A DNA stretch of 33,761 nt from Amanita rubescens (taxonomy: Eukaryota; Basidiomycota; Agaricomycetes; Agaricales; Amanitaceae): NCBI GenBank assembly GCA_015039365.1, contig WION01000561.1:1-33761 (forward strand). The letters are read 5' to 3'. The notes under the pieces are model-generated. The model saw only the letters and a program-made list of their open reading frames with translations. It ran no database searches and was not told the origin of the DNA. Positions 27,656-33,761 of this stretch are shown here, piece after piece (within the stretch, counting starts at the first letter, position 1; each line of letters starts with the position of its first letter). Position numbers and translations under genes: made by a program.

Positions 27656-30600
27656 TCACCAGATGATACCTGCTGCGCTGGCGGTCTTCATCACACCGTT
27701 ACCCCCGCTCTTACTCCTGCTGTTACCGCCGCTTAATGAACCTAACCACCTCCCGGCTTCGATCGGCATCTTCACAACTTTGTGCAGGTCAAACCCGCTG
27801 CCGCTACCCTTGCTGAGCAGGTTCGGCAACCAGCTCCGCTTCCTCCGACTACCTCCCTTGCACGGCTGCTCGCCAGCTTCGTTTTTTGTCACATCTGATG
27901 AGTCTACATCTGGATTTTGGGCGTGTTTTGTTAAGACAGGGACGGGATAGGATGGAATAGATAATGGAGGGTCGGGAGGAAGTTGTTTATTCAGAGACAT
28001 CTCATGCGCGGGTTTTCGATCCGGAATAACGAGGTTTCCGACTTTTGACCATCCGTTCACTGTCCAGCGGCGGTTACGAGGTGAGGATGTAGGAGACCGT
28101 CGAGAAGAGAGTGCCGGAAAGCATTGGGAGGCGCTAGGGGGTGTGCTCGCTGGACTAGGGACCTGTGACGAAGGAATTTGCGCAGGTGATTCTGGACGTG
28201 GGGGAGTGGCGGGAGGAGACGTCGACGCCGATGAGGACGCGGCTGTGCCTTCGGGAGTAGATAGGGGAGATTGACTAGACGCTGAGAGGGCCTCCGCTGC
28301 TGCTGCGAGAGTGGAGAGAAAAAAAGAGGGTTGCTCCGATTCAGAGTCTGGTCGGTGAAAAATGGACCCGATGTGAACCGTGGCACGCCTCGGATGCCGC
28401 GATGCGGGGGAATTACCGCCGCGCCTTGGTTGTGGTGCAGGAACGGTCCCTGAGCGGACGGGTGAACGGCCTCTTGTCGAAAGAAGACGTCTCGGTGGGC
28501 TGCTTTCCTTCGTAGGAGGCGGGGTTGGTGTCGTAGAATCGATGGGCGGGGATGATTGAGGTGAAGATAAGGCCTCTTGAGTCGTAACCGGTGTCCCAAG
28601 TGATCTCTTCGGCGCTGTTGAAGTCGCTCGTGTGCGGACGAGGTGGTGTTTTTTGCTGTGTAGGAGAGCCAGCCCGAGATAAGAACCGCATGGCGATGAA
28701 GAGTGCTGTGGGCCGCCCGGGTTTGGCTCGCACCGGCGTCTTGGTGTTACATTCCTGCTCGCATTGTTCTTCGGCGGGTATAGACTGAGCTTCGAGAAAA
28801 CGCTGAGGCTCCAGTCGTCGTTCTTGCGAGTCTGGAACGTTCGATTGTAATGCGCCGTGCGGTGACTCTGTGATAGATCTTAAAGGAGGTAGACACGAGT
28901 CCCCATCATTCGTCAATTTGGCATGATCATCAACGTGAAATGTGGGCTGACTTTCTTCCCCTTTGACTTTACCACCAACCGATTCACTCTCATCTACGTG
29001 AGGAACACCTAAAACCTCCTCCTCCTCCTCAGTTATTCGCACCGCACTCTCCTCGGGGGAAGGTGCGTTAGACCTGCGAAAAGTGTAATATGGACTTCTG
29101 ATTCCTCCCGTCTTCACAGAAGCGGCGCCGAATGCGATACTCCAATCACTTGTCATGCTGGAGTCGAGGAACGAAATCCTGCGTTTCTGGGCCTCCTCGC
29201 CTAGGTCCGAGTCCGACCATTTGGCGCGCAATGGCGAGACGCCGGCAGAAGAAACGGAATATCGAGATGGAGACGAGACGGAGACGCGGGTGAGGGAACT
29301 GGTGCGCCAAATGCTGTCTCCCTTTGACGGCGAAGCCATCTCTGTGTCCCTAGACGGTGTCAATTGTTGCGCAACATGATCATCGGCGAGTAGGACTGAC
29401 GAGGGGTCATCGTATTTTGAGCTTTCGGTGGATATAGACTCTATCGTCAAAAGGTCTCGTGGACTTTTGGGGCTGTGGAGGGTCGAGGGGTCGGCAAAGA
29501 AATAAATAGAGGATGAAGTAATATCTCCGTACTCGTGTGCCGTTTGCATCGTGTCTGAACTTCGTGTTGATATAGAGGCCATGCTCGCTGAAGATAAATA
29601 AGAGTTCGTTAGCGGCGTAAGTTGTCGCCATGCATCCAGATGCATATCGAGAGTGAGTTCTGGTTTCTTTTCCGCAAAGCCATGTTCGAGATGAGATTCA
29701 GATGGGGAAAAGACGAGCCCGACGTGTGATGGTCGAGCGACGTGGACATAGGGTTCGCGAGACGTGTCAGAAACAAGACCATCATCAAGATGGAAGTCAA
29801 CGTCCGGCGGGTATCCGTATGTCGATTTGTGAATGGGTGAGGGGGACGCGGAGGACTCGCAACCCCAGGTAGCCTTTGAGGATGTAAAGTCCGTCCAAGG
29901 CGCGCCAATCGACGACATGTCGTCCTCACCAAAACCAATGGAGGGCGTCCGGCTCGCGAAAACAATCTCGGACGTCGACGTCGCCGAATCGGCGCTCCAT
30001 TGAGATGTCTCCGTGACCACTGGGGCCAACGCAGACTTTGTCGAGCGGGGAGGTATTCCGGCCAGCGAGTCTGCGATAGCTCTGCTGCCCTTGCTAGTGT
30101 CACAGTAATCTTCGCTGCTACTGCTACTACTACTGCTGCTGCTGCTGCTGCTTTCGTCGACGGAGTATACGCCCGGTTTCTTCCGCCAATCATCAGCTGT
30201 GTGTTCATCAATGTCGTTAACGAGTTCTTCCTCCTCATCGGAGTCGAGGTCCATGCCGGCTTCCCAGGGACATCTAGCCATGCTCCCTTCGAACAAAACG
30301 CCGTCGCAATAGAATGAGTCCATCATCTTCACTGCCCGTCGGACCTCCGCCAGAGTGATACGCGTACGCCAGTTGACGTCTAACATACGGAGCAAAAGCT
30401 GGTTCGCCGCCCGTGAGATGGGCAGAACGCTAGGCAAGAATGTCGCGGGATCATGCAGATAGGCCTGGAATGTCGGATCTGAAGCCGTGGCAGACTTCCA
30501 AGGGTTGCGGCCCGTAGCGAGATTAAGCAAGACGATGCCTAAGGACCATACGTCATTCGCTTGCGGAGAGTAGTAACCATCCGGGGCGAACTCTCCGCCT

Positions 30601-31297
30601 TGACATTCTGTAATGAAAGGGCAATTAGCATAAAGCTCGCGCAATACGTCGTAAATGGATAAATCGGGATAAGAAGCTAATACATACCGGGACTCATGTG
30701 ATACACGCTGCCGGTTCTGAATTCGTCACTCATCTTCTCCGTGGTCGCGAGGCCGAAATCAGTGATCGCCACCCTAAGACCACTGTCAAAGCATAGAACG
30801 TTCTCCGGTTTCAAATCCCTGTGATAGATGCCCAGGTTATGACAGTATTCCACAGCGTCTAGCAGCTGTAAGAAGATATGCCTGATTAACTCATCATTGC
30901 CGAGGTACTTGCAGTTGCGTAAGATCTGCGTGAAGAGATCGTGATCTGGGGCATAGTCGAGAATGATGTAGGTGACGTGATGCTGTTCGATTACCCTGTG
31001 GAGTGTAACAACTCCGGGGTGCACCGAGGCAAGTTGGTGCAGTGCGATTTCACGGATGTGGACGTGGCGCTGGCGGGGGCTCGCGTTGGGGGGCGAGATT
31101 AGGCATTTTACGGCGTACGACTTTAGGTGGCCCGTCAAAGAGAGCGGGTCAATGTCGATGGCACGGTATACGACGCCGTACCCGCCGACGCCGAGGACCT
31201 CGACTAGCTCCAGGGAATGTCCGTCGATGAGAGTACCAAGAGGAGGGTGAACGGGACTCGGGGCGGCGCTGGGATATTTGTTGTTAGACATATTCAC
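27656..31297 (-). CDS. Ser/Thr protein kinase, Ran1/Ksp1-like, with long disordered tail
   Basis: Exon 1 is 31297..30688, the intron 30687..30608 (80 nt, GTATGT...TTACAG) and exon 2 starts at 30607. The kinase domain is complete: glycine loop GVGGYGVV (36-43), AVK Lys64, HRDLKPEN from 159, DFG 180-182, [14 protein letters not shown] across the splice junction, [19 protein letters not shown], then the C-lobe Arg of TRITLAEV. The MSPEC form of the APE motif and the overall pattern fit Ran1/Pat1, Ksp1 and related nutrient and meiosis kinases. The tail is long, Ser-rich and acidic, with a poly-Ser run near 30120-30160. Near the A6 run at 28654..28649 the frame must shift: beyond it the Pro/Ser-rich frame leading to [18 protein letters not shown] and the stop at 27656 is the plausible one, giving about 1,180 aa. 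Without the shift the protein ends at 28413. Cytosolic or nuclear signalling is inferred. Confidence 0.85.
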
Positions 31298-32565
31298 AAG
31301 TGGGGCAAAGGGAAGAGGCGCAAATGAAGAAACTGCGGAAAAGAAGTATAAGATGTGATATGGAACGGGAGGATGGAAAACTCGTGAAGAGAACCAGGCC
31401 GTTCGACAACAGACAGACCAAAGGGAGGAAGGGATGAGTCGGAAGACAAGGACGCAAAGACAGCAGCCTTATGTATGGCCATACATAACTTAGTGAAGTG
31501 CATGATTTGACGGCCCTGATAGGTGAGGCCACCACGAGGTTGATGTCACATACAAACACACTAAGCGCATCCGCCAACGTTGCCGATGATCTAAAAAAGG
31601 AATCTGTGAAAGACTGTTTAGAGTTGACACTCACGAGAGCGGTTACACTCCGGAAAGTTAGCTATTCAATGGATTTGTAAACTGAGGGGGACGAGTGATG
31701 AAGGACCCGGTGCGAGTTTAAGGTGGAGCGATTGGTTTTCAGCCACGCGGCAGATTCTTTCTCGATGAGGAGGCAATTTTTCTGGAACGTTGAACACGGC
31801 TAGGTGGAATCAGGGAACGTCCACGTCGTCTACAAACCTTAGAGTACCAGATGTGATACAGAGTGTGAATCAACTCACGGCAGATGACCTTACGGCAACT
31901 CGTGTTCAAAGCCACAATCCCATCCTGTGAAGGATAACAGGACGCCTCCACTGCGGAGATAATCACAGATGCTATGAGTCGCAATTGCGCCTGTGTGAGG
32001 AAAAGCGGGCCATGTTCATGAACGTGGTTTCGGCTCCTTTGCGGATTCGTAAGGGAACACAGCCATACAATGAAGTTTACGCGATGCTTAGAATGGAGCA
32101 AGAAATTCCTGACAGGTTTTGATTTGATGAGGCATCAACGTGTAGATACCAGATTGGGTTTCCGGCTTTTCAAACATCTACCCGAGGATCCGGAAGGGTT
32201 AGACGTCAGATACTGCAGGTCAGTTCCCTAGATGTGCAACAAAGAGAGCTCGGAGAGCATCGGGAGACACCATCAAACATTGACGCCAGGGCTTCAATCT
32301 AGCCCATCCGAGTGCGATCAAGAGCGGACCTATGCATCAGGCCGAAACTTCCGAAAAGCATGAGGCGGAACATCACGTGAGAAATTCGACACGAGGTAAA
32401 TGTCACGTGATCACTTTCCAATTTAAGTCACAATGTGTTCAACGACGAACATCGATTTCTTAGCGCCAAACTTTCTTCGTCCGTCACTCGTCTTTGCCGC
32501 CTTTGCGCTCAACATTCCTTTGTCTCCCACTTTGTTCCTTGTTGGTTCTAACCATAACCTACGCA
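31298..32565. other. Divergent intergenic region between the kinase and the KEN-motif gene
   Basis: This holds both promoters. A minus-strand frame at 31739-32101 contains LTQAQLRLIASVIISAVEAS and ELIHTLYHIWYSK, which looks protein-like but matches nothing I know. Pyrimidine-rich sequence precedes the plus-strand gene at 32480-32560. Confidence 0.35.
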
Positions 32566-33620
32566 ATGCCACCTGTCCTCCGTTCTTTCGCCATTTTTCA
32601 GGATACACCTTCTACCCGGGCCGAGGAAGCACCCGCACCAAAGCAGCCAAAATTGGCGCTGTCGCTGAAGAAAGTGACACGCTTCTTCCTCATCGAAAAT
32701 CGGAGAATTTTGTTTCTCTTGACAGCGCCCCGATCACAACACTGGATAAGGAGAACTTTCATCCGGTGACAGGCGAGCGTGCGGGCCTTGACGCTGCGGA
32801 TAAGAAGCGAAAGGACGGATCCAATGTATTGGTGACTAAGGTACATAATCCGCCTCGACCACTGGCGGTGAAGAAGCACAAGAAGGAGTTGAGCATCGTG
32901 CTCAGGGATGAAGGTTCACCTACCAAGAAGCGTAAAGCTTCCGCGCCTTCTGAGCGCACCGCTGCGGTTGGCACCAACTTAAAGGTGGCAAAGGCAAAGG
33001 CAGGGATTACGACAAAGGAGGTCAAGGTGATAACGAAACCCAGAAAATCAACCACCACGAAGAGAACGACGACACGTCCCCGTACTCTGTCCACACTGCC
33101 TAAAGTTGCAGAAGAAGAGGCCGTTGGCGACGAGCTCAAGGATGGACGGGGAGAAGCGAAGGCAAAGAAACCCGTTCAATCGCGGTTGTCACAGGCGGAT
33201 ATCGATTCCCGTTGTTACGAGTTAACCGTGAAACCCCTTGCCGACGTTTCCCAAGCGTATGAAGATATATTTCGGGACATCAATACTCGAGAGGACAAGC
33301 CCAAGTATCAATCAATGAAGGTGACGAACGACGTTTTGCATGATCCGTACTGGCTTATTGACTACTTTGAAAGGAAACTTCCGCCGAACCAGAATTACGA
33401 GATTTCTATGCTCCACCCATCCCAAGTTCGACTAGTTTGCAGCTCGGCTCATCTCGCAAGTCACCGTTTGAAGAACCGACAGGCTCAAGCAAAACGTTTA
33501 CGACCCCGGGAAAGGAAAGCAATCTATGCTGCGTTTACGTTCTCCTCCCCTTCTCCGTCAGGCGAAAGGTTTAGCAAAACAACGCGTGCGGGAAGTATCC
33601 CTCGCCTAGAACTTGCATAA
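32566..33620 (+). CDS. Lys-rich nuclear-type protein with KEN motif
   Basis: Translation probably begins at ATG 32566 (MPPVLRSFAIFQDTPSTR). The frame changes to the one containing LDKENFHPVTGERAG by about 32726. A 65 nt intron (32661..32725, ending TTGACAG) does this but has a weak donor. A basic stretch follows (DKKRKDG, VKKHKKELS, SPTKKRKASAPSE, TTKRTTTRPRT), then RCYELTVKPLADVSQAYE. A 53 nt intron (33321..33373) joins to ETSAEPELRDFYAPPIPSS. The last part, IYAAFTFSSPSPSGERF to the TAA at 33620, is reached if one G of the GGG at 33508-33510 is surplus. KEN is an APC/C degron and SP/TP sites are frequent, so a cell-cycle-regulated nuclear protein is a reasonable inference. The longer upstream frame from 32433 looks less natural. 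No named family is assigned. Confidence 0.6.
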
Positions 33621-33761
33621 AAGGCCATTGTGGTCCTATGACCTGGAACATAACACACGTGCCGAAAGCATGTTTTCACCTCCGTCATACGAATTGATAT
33701 CGTTCCTAAAGTCCTGCGAATCCCCGCGCGATGCCGTACCAACATTTATGTCTCACTTCAA
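33621..33761. other. Right edge, no gene seen
   Basis: Downstream of the KEN-motif gene; probably its 3' UTR. No poly(A) signal was identified with confidence. Confidence 0.4.

Overview
The window is eukaryotic and fungal, most likely from a mushroom-forming basidiomycete. The evidence is the gene structure: 48-62 nt introns with GT...AG ends, most with CTNAC/CTAAT-type branch sites. The gene families fit too: a cyclophilin, a Ran1-like kinase, LRR/F-box-like proteins and many small secreted proteins. Most genes have several exons, so open reading frames alone miss several of them. The clearest missed case is a seven-exon cyclophilin at 1716-2542 (minus).

Left edge (1-2.6 kb): an LRR/F-box-like protein (235-1336, minus) and the cyclophilin. 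Centre (3.2-17.9 kb): a cluster of five paralogous secreted-protein genes on the minus strand (A 3265-4237, B 7268-8445, C 11617-12686, D 14697-15123, E 17126-17709), one decayed inverted copy (F, 6087-6374, plus) and a probable ghost copy (G, about 13.43-13.97 kb). All five genes share a promoter element, a TATA box, a 5' UTR, an intron placed directly after ATG-AAG, and a signal peptide. Behind that common front end the mature proteins differ completely: Pro-rich (A, F), His-rich (B), mixed Pro/His (C), a short Asn/Gln/Thr linker plus a Cys-rich domain (D), and collagen-like Gly-X-Y plus the same kind of Cys-rich domain (E). The layout implies co-expressed cell-wall or extracellular proteins whose bodies were exchanged or remade behind one expression and secretion module.

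Middle right (18-24.7 kb): gene-poor sequence with weak coding candidates, a degenerate short-motif repeat field with a duplicated block (21.8-23.9 kb) and the second copy of a dispersed repeat whose first copy lies near 16.1-16.4 kb. Right end (24.7-33.7 kb): a four-exon hypothetical gene (minus), a decayed kinase-like fragment, a long Ran1-like Ser/Thr kinase (27656-31297, minus) and, divergently oriented, a Lys-rich nuclear-type protein with a KEN motif (32566-33620, plus).

Reading frames in several genes break by single bases, mainly inside C, G or A runs, including at strictly conserved residues of the cyclophilin. I read most of these as residual sequence errors in homopolymers rather than pseudogenes, but this cannot be proven from the sequence alone. 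I saw no convincing tRNA, rRNA or CRISPR array, and no intact transposon.
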